A DNA stretch of 64,000 bases from Vespa crabro (GCF_910589235.1 NC_060970.1:2135001-2199000); one strand, 5' to 3'. Counted from the first letter of the stretch, positions 9,878 through 23,980 are shown. Notes: generated from the letters alone by a model not told the origin. Program-made: numbers and translations.

Positions 9878-12156
9878 GTTATCTTTCGCTCGTGCGAGTC
9901 GTACGCATCTCTAACGTAAGTATAACTTGGAGGTTTTGGGGCAGAATAATAAGGAGGATTGTAGGCAAGTTATCTTTCGCTCGTGCGAGTCGTACGCACC
10001 TCTAACGAAGGTATAACTTGGTGGTTTTGGGGCAGAATAGTAAGGAGGATTGTAGGAATTTATCTTCCGCTCATGCGAGTCGTACGCACCTCTAACGAAA
10101 GTATAACTTGGAGTTTTAGAGGCTGAATAGTAAGGAGTATTGTAGGAAGTTATCTTTCGTTCGTGCGAGTCGTACGCACCTCTAACGAAAGTATAACTTG
10201 GAGGTTTAGAGGCTGAATAGTAAGAAGGATTGTAGGAAGTTATCTTCCGCTCGTGCGAGTCGTACGCACCTCTAACGAAAGTATAACTTGGAGGATTTGA
10301 GGCAGAATAGTAAGGAGGATTGTAGGAAGTTATCTTCCGCTCATGCGAGTCGTACGCACCTCTAACGAAAGTATAACTTGGAGATCTTAAGGAGGATTGT
10401 AGGAAGTTATCTTTCGCTCGTGCGAGTTGTACGCACCTCTAACGAAAGTATAACTTGGAGGAATAGAGACAGACTAGTAAGGAGGATTGTAGGAAGTTAT
10501 CTTCCGCTCGTGCGAGTCGTACGCACCTCTAACGAAAGTATAACTTGGAGGCTTAGGGGCAGAATAGTAAGGAGAATTGTAGGAAGTTATCTTTCGCTCG
10601 TGCGAGTTGTACGCACCTATAACAAAAGTATAACTTGGAGGTTTTGGGGCAGAATAGTAAGGAGGATTGTAGGAAGTTATCTTCCGCTCGTGCGAGTCAT
10701 ACAAGACTCTAACGAAAGTATAACTTGGAGGTTTAGAGGCTGAATAGTAAGGAGGATTGTAGGCAAGTTATCTTTCGCTCGTGCGAGTCGTACGCACCTC
10801 TAACGAAAGTATAACTTGGAGGCTTAGGGGCAGAATAGTAAGGAGAATTGTATGAAGTTATCTTTCGTTCGTGCGAGTCGTACGCACCTCTAACGAAAGT
10901 ATAACTTGGAGGTTTTGGGGCAGAATAGTAAGGAGGATTGTAGGAAGTTATCTTCCGATCGTGCGAGTCGTACGCACCTCTAACGAAAGTATAACTTGGA
11001 GGCTTAGGGGCAGAATAGTAAGGAGAATTGTATGAAGTTATCTTTCGTTCGTGCGAGTCGTACGCACCTCTAACGAAAGTATAACTTGGAGGCTTAGGGG
11101 CAGAATAGTAAGGGGAATTGTATGAAGTTATCTTTCGTTCGTGCGAGTCGTACGCACCTCTAACGAAAGTATAACTTGGAGGCTTAGGGGCAGAATAGTA
11201 AGGAGGATTGTAGGAAGTTATCTTCCGCTCGTGCGAGTCGTACGCACCTCTAACGAAAGTATAACTTGGAGGTTTAGAGGCTGAATAGTAAGCAGTATTG
11301 TAGGAAGTTATCTTTCGTTCGTGCGAGTCGTACGCACCTCTAACGAAAGTATAACTTGGAGGTTTAGAGGCTGAATAGTAAGGAGGATTGTAGGGAGTTA
11401 TCTTCCGCTCGTGCGAGTCATACACACCTCTAACGGAAGTATAACTTGGAGGTCTTAAGGAGGATTGGAGGCAAGTTATCTTTCGCTCGTGCGAGTCGTA
11501 CGCACCTCTAACGAAAGTATAACTTGGAGGTTTAGAGGCTGAATAGTAAGGAGGATTGTAGAAAGTTATCTTCCGCTCGTGCGAGTGGTACGCACCTCTA
11601 ACGAAAGTATAACTTGGAGGATTTGAAGCAGAGTAGTAAGGAGGATTGTAGGAAGTTATCTTCCGATCGTGCGAGTCATACACACCTCTAACGAAAGTAT
11701 AACTTGGAGTTCTTAAGGAAGTTTGGAGGGAAGTTATCTTTCGCTCGTGCGAGTCGTACGTACCTCTAACGAAAGTATAACTTGGAGGAATAGAGACAGA
11801 CTAGTAAGGAGGATTGTTGGAAGTTATCTTCCGCTCATGCGAATCATACACACCTCTAACGAATGTATAACTCGGAGGTTTTAAGGAGGTTTGGGGGAAG
11901 TTATCTTCCGCTCGTGCGAGTCGTACGCAACTCTAACGAAAGTATAACTTGGAGGTTTAGAGGCTGAATAGTAAGCAGTATTGTAGGAAGTTATCTTTCG
12001 TTCGTGCGAGTCGTACGCACCTCTAACGAAAGTATAACTTGGAGGTTTAGAGGCTGAATAGTAAGGAGGATTGTAGGGAGTTATCTTCCGCTCGTGCGAG
12101 TCATGCACACCTCTAACGGAAGTATAACTTGGAGGTCTTAAGGAGGATTGTAGGAA

Positions 12157-12684
12157 GTTATCTTCCGATAGTGCGAGTCGTACGCACCTCTAACGAAAGT
12201 ATAACTTGGAGGCTTAGGGGCAGAATAGTAAGCAGAATTGTAGGAAGTTATCTTTCGCTCATGCGAGTCATTCGCACCTCTAACGAAAGTATAACTTGGA
12301 GGTTTTGGGGCAGAATAGTAAGGAGGATTGTAGGAAGTTATCTTCCGCTCGTGCGAGTGTTACGCACCTCTAACGAAAGTATAACTTGGAGGAATAGAGA
12401 CAGACTAGTAAGGAGGATTGTAGGAAGTTATCTTTCGCTCGTGCGAGTCGTACGCACCACTAACGAAAGTATAACTTGGAGGTTTTGGGGCAGAATAGTA
12501 AGGAGGATTGTAGGAAGTTATCTTCCGCTCATGCGAGTCGTACGCACCTCTAACGAAAGTATAACTTGGAGGTTTTGGGGCAGAATAGTAAGGAGAATTG
12601 TAGGAAGTTATCTTCCGCTCATGCGAATCACACACACGTCTAACTAAAGTATAACTTGGAGTTCTTAAGGAGGTTTGGAGGGAA
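12157..12684 (+). repeat. Block Q, copy 3 (first monomer replaced)
   Basis: Monomers two to six match copy 2 at an offset of 2807. The first monomer instead carries CGATAGTGCGAG and the GGCTTAGGGGCAG tail, so an exchange occurred near its left end. A private CTAACTAAAG change lies near 12,642. Confidence 0.75.
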
Positions 12685-14076
12685 GTTATCTTTCGCTCGT
12701 GCGAGTCGTACGCATCTCTAACGTAAGTATAACTTGGAGGTTTTGGGGCAGAATAATAAGGAGGATTGTAGGCAAGTTATCTTTCGCTCGTGCGAGTCGT
12801 ACGCACCTCTAACGAAAGTATAACTTGGAGGCTTAGGGGCAGAATAGTAAGGAGAATTGTATGAAGTTATCTTTCGTTCGTGCGAGTCGTACGCACCTCT
12901 AACGAAAGTATAACTTGGAGGCTTAGGGGCAGAATAGTAAGGAGAATTGTATGAAGTTATCTTTCGTTCGTGCGAGTCGTACGCACCTCTAACGAAAGTA
13001 TAACTTGGAGGCTTAGGGGCAGAATAGTAAGGAGGATTGTAGGAAGTTATCTTCCGCTCGTGCGAGTCGTACGCACCTCTAACGAAAGTATAACTTGGAG
13101 GTTTAGAGGCTGAATAGTAAGGAGGATTGTAGAAAGTTATCTTCCGCTCGTGCGAGTGGTACGCACCTCTAACGAAAGTATAACTTGGAGGATTTGAAGC
13201 AGAGTAGTAAGGAGGATTGTTGGAAGTTATCTTTCGTTCGTGCGAGTCGTACGCACCTCTAACGAAAGTATAACTTGGAGGTTTAGAGGCTGAATAGTAA
13301 GGAGGATTGTAGGGAGTTATCTTCCGCTCATGCGAATCATACACACCTCTAACGAATGTATAACTCGGAGGTTTTAAGGAGGTTTGGGGGAAGTTATCTT
13401 CCGCTCGTGCGAGTCGTACGCACCTCTAACGAAAGTATAACTTGGAGGTTTAGAGGCTGAATAGTAAGCAGTATTGTAGGAAGTTATCTTTCGTTCGTGC
13501 GAGTCGTACGCACCTCTAACGAAAGTATAACTTGGAGGTTTAGAGGCTGAATAGTAAGGAGGATTGTAGGGAGTTATCTTCCGCTCGTGCGAGTCATACA
13601 CACCTCTAACGGAAGTATAACTTGGAGGTCTTAAGGAGGATTGGAGGCAAGTTATCTTTCGCTCGTGCGAGTCGTACGCACCTCTAACGAAAGTATAACT
13701 TGGAGGTTTAGAGGCTGAATAGTAAGGAGGATTGTAGAAAGTTATCTTCCGCTCGTGCGAGTGGTACGCACCTCTAACGAAAGTATAACTTGGAGGATTT
13801 GAAGCAGAGTAGTAAGGAGGATTGTAGGAAGTTATCTTCCGATCGTGCGAGTCATACACACCTCTAACGAAAGTATAACTTGGAGTTCTTAAGGAAGTTT
13901 GGAGGGAAGTTATCTTTCGCTCGTGCGAGTCGTACGTACCTCTAACGAAAGTATAACTTGGAGGAATAGAGACAGACTAGTAAGGAGGATTGTTGGAAGT
14001 TATCTTCCGCTCGTGCGAGTCATACACACCTCTAACGGAAGTATAACTTGGAGGTCTTAAGGAGGATTGGAGGCAA

Positions 14077-14604
14077 GTTATCTTTCGCTCGTGCGAGTCG
14101 TACGCACCTCTTACGAAAGTATAACTTGGAGGCTTAGAGGCAGAATAGTAAGCAGAATTGTAGGAAGTTATCTTTCGCTCATGCGAGTCATTCGCACCTC
14201 TAACGAAAGTATAACTTGGAGGTTTTGGGGCAGAATAGTAAGGAGGATTGTAGGAAGTTATCTTCCGCTCGTGCGAGTGTTACGCACCTCTAACGAAAGT
14301 ATAACTTGGAGGAATAGAGACAGACTAGTAAGGAGGATTGTAGGAAGTTATCTTTCGCTCGTGCGAGTCGTACGCACCACTAACGAAAGTATAACTTGGA
14401 GGTTTTGGGGCAGAATAGTAAGGAGGATTGTAGGAAGTTATCTTCCGCTCATGCGAGTCGTACGCACCTCTAACGAAAGTATAACTTGGAGGTTTTGGGG
14501 CAGAATAGTAAGGAGAATTGTAGGAAGTTATCTTCCGCTCATGCGAATCACACACACGTCTAACGAAAGTATAACTTGGAGTTCTTAAGGAGGTTTGGAG
14601 GGAA
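14077..14604 (+). repeat. Block Q, copy 4
   Basis: Complete six-monomer block, 4727 bp after copy 2. The shared region continues to about 15,290, after which this copy lacks one 90-bp monomer that is present near 10,565-10,654. Confidence 0.8.
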
Positions 14605-17600
14605 GTTATCTTTCGCTCGTGCGAGTCGTACGCATCTCTAACGTAAGTATAACTTGGAGGTTTTGGGGCAGAATAATAAGGAGGATTGGAGGCAAGTTAT
14701 CTTTCGCTCGTGCGAGTCGTACGCACCTCTAACGAAGGTATAACTTGGTGGTTTTGGGGCAGAATAGTAAGGAGGATTGTAGGAAGTTATCTTCCGCTCA
14801 TGCGAGTCGTACGCACCTCTAACGAAAGTATAACTTGGAGTTTTAGAGGCTGAATAGTAAGGAGGATTGTAGGAAGTTATGTTTCGTTCGTGCGAGTCGT
14901 ACGCACCTCTAACGAAAGTATAACTTGGAGGTTTAGAGGCTGAATAGTAAGGAGGATTGTAGGAAGTTATCTTCCGCTCGTGCGAGTCGTACGCACCTCT
15001 AACGAAAGTATAACTTGGAGGATTTGAGGCAGAATAGTAAGGAGGATTGTAGGAAGTTATCTTCCGCTCATGCGAGTCGTACGCACCTCTAACGAAAGTA
15101 TAACTTGGAGATCTTAAGGAGGATTGTAGGAAGTTATCTTTCGCTCGTGCGAGTTGTACGCACCTCTAACGAAAGTATAACTTGGAGGAATAGAGACAGA
15201 CTAGTAAGGAGGATTGTAGGAAGTTATCTTCCGCTCGTGCGAGTCGTACGCACCTCTAACGAAAGTATAACTTGGAGGCTTAGGGGCAGAATAGTAAGGA
15301 GGATTGTAGGAAGTTATCTTCCGCTCGTGCGAGTCATACAAGACTCTAACGAAAGTATAACTTGGAGGTTTAGAGGCTGAATAGTAAGGAGGATTGTAGG
15401 CAAGTTATCTTTCGCTCGTGCGAGTCGTACGCACCTCTAACGAAAGTATAACTTGGAGGTTTTGGGGCAGAATAGTAAGGAGGATTGTAGGAAGTTATCT
15501 TCCGATCGTGCGAGTCGTACGCACCTCTAACGAAAGTATAACTTGGAGGCTTAGGGGCAGAATAGTAAGGAGAATTGTATGAAGTTATCTTTCGTTCGTG
15601 CGAGTCGTACGCACCTCTAACGAAAGTATAACTTGGAGGCTTAGGGGCAGAATAGTAAGGAGAATTGTATGAAGTTATCTTTCGTTCGTGCGAGTCGTAC
15701 GCACCTCTAACGAAAGTATAACTTGGAGGCTTAGGGGCAGAATAGTAAGGAGGATTGTAGGAAGTTATCTTCCGCTCGTGCGAGTCGTACGCACCTCTAA
15801 CGAAAGTATAACTTGGAGGTTTAGAGGCTGAATAGTAAGGAGGATTGTAGAAAGTTATCTTCCGCTCGTGCGAGTGGTACGCACCTCTAACGAAAGTATA
15901 ACTTGGAGGATTTGAAGCAGAGTAGTAAGGAGGATTGTTGGAAGTTATCTTCCGCTCATGCGAATCATACACACCTCTAACGAATGTATAACTCGGAGGT
16001 TTTAAGGAGGTTTGGGGGAAGTTATCTTCCGCTCGTGCGAGTCGTACGCACCTCTAACGAAAGTATAACTTGGAGGTTTAGAGGCTGAATAGTAAGCAGT
16101 ATTGTAGGAAGTTATCTTTCGTTCGTGCGAGTCGTACGCACCTCTAACGAAAGTATAACTTGGAGGTTTAGAGGCTGAATAGTAAGGAGGATTGTAGGGA
16201 GTTATCTTCCGCTCGTGCGAGTCATACACACCTCTAACGGAAGTATAACTTGGAGGTCTTAAGGAGGATTGGAGGCAAGTTATCTTTCGCTCGTGCGAGT
16301 CGTACGCACCTCTAACGAAAGTATAACTTGGAGGTTTAGAGGCTGAATAGTAAGGAGGATTGTAGAAAGTTATCTTCCGCTCGTGCGAGTGGTACGCACC
16401 TCTAACGAAAGTATAACTTGGAGTTTTAGAGGCTGAATAGTAAGGAGGATTGTAGGAAGTTATCTTCCGCTCGTGCGAGTCGTACGCACCTCTAACGAAA
16501 GTATAACTTGGAGGATTTGAGGCAGAATAGTAAGGAGGATTGTAGGAAGTTATCTTCCGCTCATGCGAGTCGTACGCACCTCTAACGAAAGTATAACTTG
16601 GAGATCTTAAGGAGGATTGTAGGAAGTTATCTTTCGCTCGTGCGAGTTGTACGCACCTCTAACGAAAGTATAACTTGGAGGAATAGAGACAGACTAGTAA
16701 GGAGGATTGTAGGAAGTTATCTTCCGCTCGTGCGAGTCGTACGCACCTCTAACGAAAGTATAACTTGGAGGCTTAGGGGCAGAATAGTAAGGAGAATTGT
16801 AGGAAGTTATCTTTCGCTCGTGCGAGTTGTACGCACCTATAACAAAAGTATAACTTGGAGGTTTTGGGGCAGAATAGTAAGGAGGATTGTAGGAAGTTAT
16901 CTTCCGCTCGTGCGAGTCATACAAGACTCTAACGAAAGTATAACTTGGAGGTTTAGAGGCTGAATAGTAAGGAGGATTGTAGGCAAGTTATCTTTCGCTC
17001 GTGCGAGTCGTACGCACCTCTAACGAAAGTATAACTTGGAGGTTTTGGGGCAGAATAGTAAGGAGGATTGTAGGAAGTTATCTTCCGATCGTGCGAGTCG
17101 TACGCACCTCTAACGAAAGTATAACTTGGAGGCTTAGGGGCAGAATAGTAAGGAGAATTGTATGAAGTTATCTTTCGTTCGTGCGAGTCGTACGCACCTC
17201 TAACGAAAGTATAACTTGGAGGCTTAGGGGCAGAATAGTAAGGATAATTGTATGAAGTTATCTTTCGTTCGTGCGAGTCGTACGCACCTCTAACGAAAGT
17301 ATAACTTGGAGGCTTAGGGGCAGAATAGTAAGGAGGATTGTAGGAAGTTATCTTCCGCTCGTGCGAGTCGTACGCACCTCTAACGAAAGTATAACTTGGA
17401 GGTTTAGAGGCTGAATAGTAAGGAGGATTGTAGAAAGTTATCTTCCGCTCGTGCGAGTGGTACGCACCTCTAACGAAAGTATAACTTGGAGGATTTGAAG
17501 CAGAGTAGTAAGGAGGATTGTTGGAAGTTATCTTCCGCTCGTGCGAGTCGTACGCACCTCTAACGAAAGTATAACTTGGAGGTTTAGAGGCTGAATAGTA

Positions 17601-18147
17601 AGCAGTATTGTAGGAAGTTATCTTTCGTTCGTGCGAGTCGTACGCACCTCTAACGAAAGTATAACTTGGAGGTTTAGAGGCTGAATAGTAAGGAGGATTG
17701 TAGGGAGTTATCTTCCGCTCGTGCGAGTCATACACACCTCTAACGGAAGTATAACTTGGAGGTCTTAAGGAGGATTGGAGGCAAGTTATCTTTCGCTCGT
17801 GCGAGTCGTACGCACCTCTAACGAAAGTATAACTTGGAGGTTTAGAGGCTGAATAGTAAGGAGGATTGTAGAAAGTTATCTTCCGCTCGTGCGAGTGGTA
17901 CGCACCTCTAACGAAAGTATAACTTGGAGGATTTGAAGCAGAGTAGTAAGGAGGATTGTAGGAAGTTATCTTCCGATCGTGCGAGTCATACACACCTCTA
18001 ACGAAAGTATAACTTGGAGTTCTTAAGGAAGTTTGGAGGGAAGTTATCTTTCGCTCGTGCGAGTCGTACGTACCTCTAACGAAAGTATAACTTGGAGGAA
18101 TAGAGACAGACTAGTAAGGAGGATTGTTGGAAGTTATCTTCCGCTCA

Positions 18148-19850
18148 TGCGAGTGGTACGCACCTCTAACGAAAGTATAACTTGGAGGATTTGAAGCAGA
18201 GTAGTAAGGAGGATTGTTGGAAGTTATCTTCCGCTCATGCGAATCATACACACCTCTAACGAATGTATAACTCGGAGGTTTTAAGGAGGTTTGGGGGAAG
18301 TTATCTTCCGCTCGTGCGAGTCGTACGCACCTCTAACGAAAGTATAACTTGGAGGTTTAGAGGCTGAATAGTAAGCAGTATTGTAGGAAGTTATCTTTCG
18401 TTCGTGCGAGTCGTACGCACCTCTAACGAAAGTATAACTTGGAGGTTTAGAGGCTGAATAGTAAGGAGGATTGTAGGGAGTTATCTTCCGCTCGTGCGAG
18501 TCATACACACCTCTAACGGAAGTATAACTTGGAGGTCTTAAGGAGGATTGGAGGCAAGTTATCTTTCGCTCGTGCGAGTCGTACGCACCTCTAACGAAAG
18601 TATAACTTGGAGGTTTAGAGGCTGAATAGTAAGGAGGATTGTAGAAAGTTATCTTCCGCTCGTGCGAGTGGTACGCACCTCTAACGAAAGTATAACTTGG
18701 AGGATTTGAAGCAGAGTAGTAAGGAGGATTGTAGGAAGTTATCTTCCGATCGTGCGAGTCATACACACCTCTAACGAAAGTATAACTTGGAGTTCTTAAG
18801 GAAGTTTGGAGGGAAGTTATCTTTCGCTCGTGCGAGTCGTACGTACCTCTAACGAAAGTATAACTTGGAGGAATAGAGACAGACTAGTAAGGAGGATTGT
18901 TGGAAGTTATCTTCCGCTCATGCGAATCATACACACCTCTAACGAATGTATAACTCGGAGGTTTTAAGGAGGTTTGGGGGAAGTTATCTTCCGCTCGTGC
19001 GAGTCGTACGCAACTCTAACGAAAGTATAACTTGGAGGTTTAGAGGCTGAATAGTAAGCAGTATTGTAGGAAGTTATCTTTCGTTCGTGCGAGTCGTACG
19101 CACCTCTAACGAAAGTATAACTTGGAGGTTTAGAGGCTGAATAGTAAGGAGGATTGTAGGGAGTTATCTTCCGCTCGTGCGAGTCATACACACCTCTAAC
19201 GGAAGTATAACTTGGAGGTCTTAAGGAGGATTGGAGGCAAGTTATCTTTCGCTCGTGCGAGTCGTACGCACCTCTTACGAAAGTATAACTTGGAGGCTTA
19301 GAGGCAGAATAGTAAGCAGAATTGTAGGAAGTTATCTTTCGCTCATGCGAGTCATTCGCACCTCTAAAGAAAGTATAACTTGGAGGTTTTGGGGCAGAAT
19401 AGTAAGGAGGATTGTAGGAAGTTATCTTCCGCTCGTGCGAGTGTTACGCACCTCTAACGAAAGTATAACTTGGAGGAATAGAGACAGACTAGTAAGGAGG
19501 ATTGTAGGAAGTTATCTTTCGCTCGTGCGAGTCGTACGCACCACTAACGAAAGTATAACTTGGAGGTTTTGGGGCAGAATAGTAAGGAGGATTGTAGGAA
19601 GTTATCTTCCGCTCATGCGAGTCGTACGCACCTCTAACGAAAGTATAACTTGGAGGTTTTGGGGCAGAATAGTAAGGAGAATTGTAGGAAGTTATCTTCC
19701 GCTCATGCGAATCACACACACGTCTAACGAAAGTATAACTTGGAGTTCTTAAGGAGGTTTGGAGGGAAGTTATCTTTCGCTCGTGCGAGTCGTACGCATC
19801 TCTAACGTAAGTATAACTTGGAGGTTTTGGGGCAGAATAATAAGGAGGAT
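18148..19850 (+). repeat. Block shared with 39490-41192
   Basis: About 1.7 kb, including a block Q, matches 39490-41192 at a constant offset of 21,342, and hence also the right copy of the 8938-bp duplication. The left limit is the CATGCGAGTGGTACGC monomer near 18,147 and the right limit is the ATTGTAGCAAG junction near 41,192. Confidence 0.75.
19241..19768 (+). repeat. Block Q, copy 5
   Basis: Complete block in the first copy of the 4740-bp duplication. A CTCTAAAGAAAG change near 19,364 is shared with copy 6 and with no other Q block. Confidence 0.8.
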
Positions 19851-21843
19851 TGGAGGCAAGTTATCTTTCGCTCGTGCGAGTCGTACGCACCTCTAACGAA
19901 GGTATAACTTGGTGGTTTTGGGGCAGAATAGTAAGGAGGATTGTAGGAAGTTATCTTCCGCTCATGCGAGTCGTACGCACCTCTAACGAAAGTATAACTT
20001 GGAGTTTTAGAGGCTGAAAAATAAGGAGGATTGTAGGAAGTTATCTTTCGTTCGTGCGAGTCGTACGCACCTCTAACGAAAGTATAACTTGGAGGTTTAG
20101 AGGCTGAATAGTAAGGAGGATTGTAGGAAGTTATCTTCCGCTCGTGCGAGTCGTACGCACCTCTAACGAAAGTATAACTTGGAGGATTTGAGGCAGAATA
20201 GTAAGGAGGATTGTAGGAAGTTATCTTCCGCTCGTGCGAGTCGTACGCACCTCTAACGAAAGTATAACTTGGAGGATTTGAGGCAGTATAGTAAGGAGGA
20301 TTGTAGGAAGTTATCTTCCGATCGTGCGAGTCATACACACCTCTAACGAAAGTATAACTTGGAGGTCTTAAGGAGGATTGGAGGCAAGTTATCTTTCGCT
20401 CGTGCGAGTCGTACGCACCTCTAACGAAAGTATAACTTGGAGGTTTTGGGGCGGAATAGTAAGGAGGTTTGTAGGAAGTTATCTTCCGCTCGTGCGAGTC
20501 GTACGCACCTCTAACGAAAGTATAACTTGGAGGCTTAGGGGCAGAATAGTAAGGAGAATTGTAGGAAGTTATCTTCCGCTCATGCGAATCATACACACCT
20601 CTAACGAAAGTATAACTTGGAGGTCTTAAGGAGGATTGGAGGCAAGTTATCTTTCGCTCGTGCGAGTCGTACGCACCTCTAACGAAAGTATAACTTGGAG
20701 GTTTTGGGGCGGAATAGTAAGTAGGATTGTAGGAAGTTATCTTTCGCTCATGCGAGTCGTACGCACCTCTAACGAAAGTATAACTTGGAGGTCTTAACGA
20801 GGATTGGAGGCAAGTTATCTTTCGCTCGTGCGAGTCGTACGCACCTCTAACGAAAGTATAACTTGGAGGTTTTGGGGCAGAATAATAACGAGGATTGGAG
20901 GCAAGTTATCTTTCGCTCGTGCGAGTCGTACGCACCTCTAACGAAAGTATAACTTGGAGGATTTGAGGCAGAATAGTAAGGAGGATTGTAGGAAGTTATC
21001 TTCCGATCGTGCGAGTCATACAAGACTCTAACGAAAGTATAACTTGGAGGTCTTAAGGAGGATTGTAGGAAGTTATCTTTCGCTCGTGCGAGTCGTACGC
21101 ACCTCTAACGAAAGTATAACTTGGAGGTTTTAGGGCAGAATAGTAAGGAGGATTGTAGGAAGTTATCTTCCGATCGTGCGAGTCATACAAGACTCTAACG
21201 AAAGTATAACTTGGAGGTCTTAAGGAGGATTGTAGGAAGTTATCTTTCGCTCGTGCGAGTCGTACGCACCTCTAACGAAAGTATAACTTGGAGGCTTAGG
21301 GGCAGAATAGTAAGGAGAATTGTATGAAGTTATCTTCCGCTCATGCGAATCATACACACCTCTAACGAAAGTATAACTCGGAGGTTTTAAGGAGGTTTGG
21401 GGGAAGTTATCTTCCGCTCGTGCGAGTCGTACGCACCTCTAACGAAAGTATAACTTGGAGGCTTAGTGGCAGAATAGTAAGGAGAATAGTAGGAAGTTAT
21501 CTTCCGCTCGTGCGAGTCATACAAGACTCTAACGAAAGTATAACTTGGAGGTTTTGGGGCTGAATAGTAAGGAGGATTATAGGAAGTTATCTTCCGATCG
21601 TGCGAGTCATACAAGACTCTAACGAAAGTATAACTTGGAGGTCTTAAGGAGGATTGTAGGAAGTTATCTTTCGCTCGTGCGAGTCGTACGCACCTCTAAC
21701 GAAAGTATAACTTGGAGGCTTAGGGGCAGAATAGTAAGGAGAATTGTATGAAGTTATCTTTCGTTCGTGCGAGTCGTACGCACCTCTAACAAAAGTATAA
21801 CTTGGAGGTTTAGAGGCTGAATAGTAAGGAGGATTGTAGGCAA

Positions 21844-22113
21844 GTTATCTTTCGCTCGTGCGAGTCGTACGCACCTCTAACGAAAGTATAACTTGGAGGT
21901 TTTGGGGCAGAATAGTAAGGAGGATTGTAGGAGGTTATCTTCCGCTCATGAGAGTCATTAGCACCTCTAACGAAAGTATAACTTGGAGGCTTAGGGGTAG
22001 AATAGTAAAGAGGTTTGTAGGAAGATATCTTCCGCTCGTGCGAGTCGTACGCACCTCTAACGAAAGTATAACTTGGAGGCTTAGGGGCAGAATAGTAAGC
22101 AGAATTGTAGGAA
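21844..22113 (+). repeat. Block P, copy 5
   Basis: Marker block with GATATC at 22024, inside the first copy of the 4740-bp duplication. The next P block is only 773 bp away, instead of the 1197 bp seen in three other places, because five monomers are missing between them. Confidence 0.85.
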
Positions 22114-22616
22114 GTTATCTTCCGCTCATGCGAATCATACACACCTCTAACGAAAGTATAACTTGGAGTTCTTAAGGATGTTTGAAGGGAAGTTATCTTT
22201 CGCTCGTGCGAGTCGTACGCACCTCTAACGAAAGTATAACTTGGAGGCTTAGTGGCAGAATAGTAAGGAGAATAGTAGGAAGTTATCTTCCGCTCGTGTG
22301 AGTCATACACACCTCTAACGAAATTATAACTTGGCGGTTTTAAGGAGGTTTGGGGGAAGTTATCTTTCGCTCGTGCGAGTTGTACGCACCTCTAACGAAA
22401 GTATAACTTGGAGGAATAGAGACAGACTAGTAAGGAGGATTGTAGGAAGTTATCTTCCGCTCGTGCGAGTCGTACGCACCTCTAACGTAAGTATAACTTG
22501 GAGATCTTAAGGAGGATTGTAGGAAGTTATCTTTCGCTCGTGCGAGTTGTACGCACCTCTAACGAAAGTATAACTTGGAGGAATAGAGACAGACTAGTAA
22601 GGAGGATTGTAGGCAA

Positions 22617-22886
22617 GTTATCTTTCGCTCGTGCGAGTCGTACGAACCTCTAACGAAAGTATAACTTGGAGGTTTTGGGGCAGAATAGTAAGGAGGATTG
22701 TAGGAGGTTATCTTCCGCTCATGAGAGTCATTAGCACCTCTAACGAAAGTATAACTTGGAGGCTTAGGGGTAGAATAGTAAAGAGGTTTGTAGGAAGATA
22801 TCTTCCGCTCGTGCGAGTCGTACGCACCTCTAACGAAAGTATAACTTGGAGGCTTAGGGGCAGAATAGTAAGCAGAATTGTAGGAA
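22617..22886 (+). repeat. Block P, copy 6
   Basis: Marker block with GATATC at 22797. It carries a private CGTACGAACC change near 22642 that its partner copy at 27781 lacks. Confidence 0.85.
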
Positions 22887-23980
22887 GTTATCTTCCGCTC
22901 ATGCGAATCATACACACCTCTAACGAAAGTATAACTTGGAGTTCTTAAGGATGTTTGAAGGGAAGTTATCTTTCGCTCGTGCGAGTCGTACGCACCTCTA
23001 ACGAAAGTATAACTTGGAGGCTTAGTGGCAGAATAGTAAGGAGAATAGTAGGAAGTTATCTTCCGCTCGTGTGAGTCATACACACCTCTAACGAAATTAT
23101 AACTTGGAGGTTTTAAGGAGGTTTGGGGGAAGTTATCTTTCGCTCGTGCGAGCCGTACGCACCTCTAACGAAAGTATAACTTGGAGGCTTAGGGGCAGAA
23201 TAGTAAGGAGAATAGTAGGAAGTTATCTTTCGCTCGTGCGAGTCGTACGCACCTCTAACGAAAGTATAACTTGGAGGTTTTGGGGCAGAATAATAAGGAG
23301 GATTGGAGGAAGTTATCTTCCGCTCGTGTGAGTCATACACACCTCTAACGAAATTATAACTTGGAGGTTTTAAGGAGGTTTGGGGGAAGTTATCTTTCGC
23401 TCGTGCGAGTCGTACGCACCTCTAACGAAAGTATAACTTGGAGGTTTTGGGGCAGAATAGTAAGGAGGATTGTAGGAAGTTATCTTCCGCTCATGCGAGT
23501 CGTACGCACCTCTAACGAAAGTATAACTTGGAGATCTTAAGGAGGATTGTAGGAAGTTATCTTTCGCTCGTGCGAGTTGTACGCACCTCTAACGAAAGTA
23601 TAACTTGGAGGAATAGAGACAGACTAGTAAGGAGGATTGTAGGAAGTTATCTTCCGCTCGTGCGAGTCGTACGCACCTCTAACGTAAGTATAACTTGGAG
23701 ATCTTAAGGAGGATTGTAGGAAGTTATCTTTCGCTCGTGCGAGTTGTACGCACCTCTAACGAAAGTATAACTTGGAGGAATAGAGACAGACTAGTAAGGA
23801 AGATTGTAGGAAGTTATCTTCCGCTCATGCGAGTCGTACGCACCTCTAACGAAAGTATAACTTGGAGGTTTAGAGGCTGAATAGTAAGGAGGATTGTAGG
23901 GAGTTATCTTCCGCTCGTGCGAGTCATACACACCTCTAACGGAAGTATAACTTGGAGGTCTTAAGGAGGATTGGAGGCAA

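Larger units (their letters stand above)
19088..23827 (+). repeat. 4740-bp tandem duplication, left copy
   Basis: Positions here match positions 4740 bp downstream from the first base of identity (19088 with 23828) to about 22,377, and 5164 bp downstream after that. The 424-bp step equals 77+90+90+77+90, exactly five monomers missing from this copy. Shared private changes include GCTGAAAAATAAGG (20,008 and 24,748) and TTGGCGG (22,332 and 27,072). Copy-specific changes include AAGGAGGTTTGTAGG near 20,461 and GGAAGATTG near 23,799. Confidence 0.85.

Noticed and set aside
16953..17993. 346-codon open frame on the minus strand as a protein-coding gene
   Set aside because: It starts at GTG, consists only of satellite monomers, and stops when a 91-bp monomer shifts the frame. 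Comparable frames exist on both strands wherever 90-bp monomers run together. I call none of these open frames a CDS.
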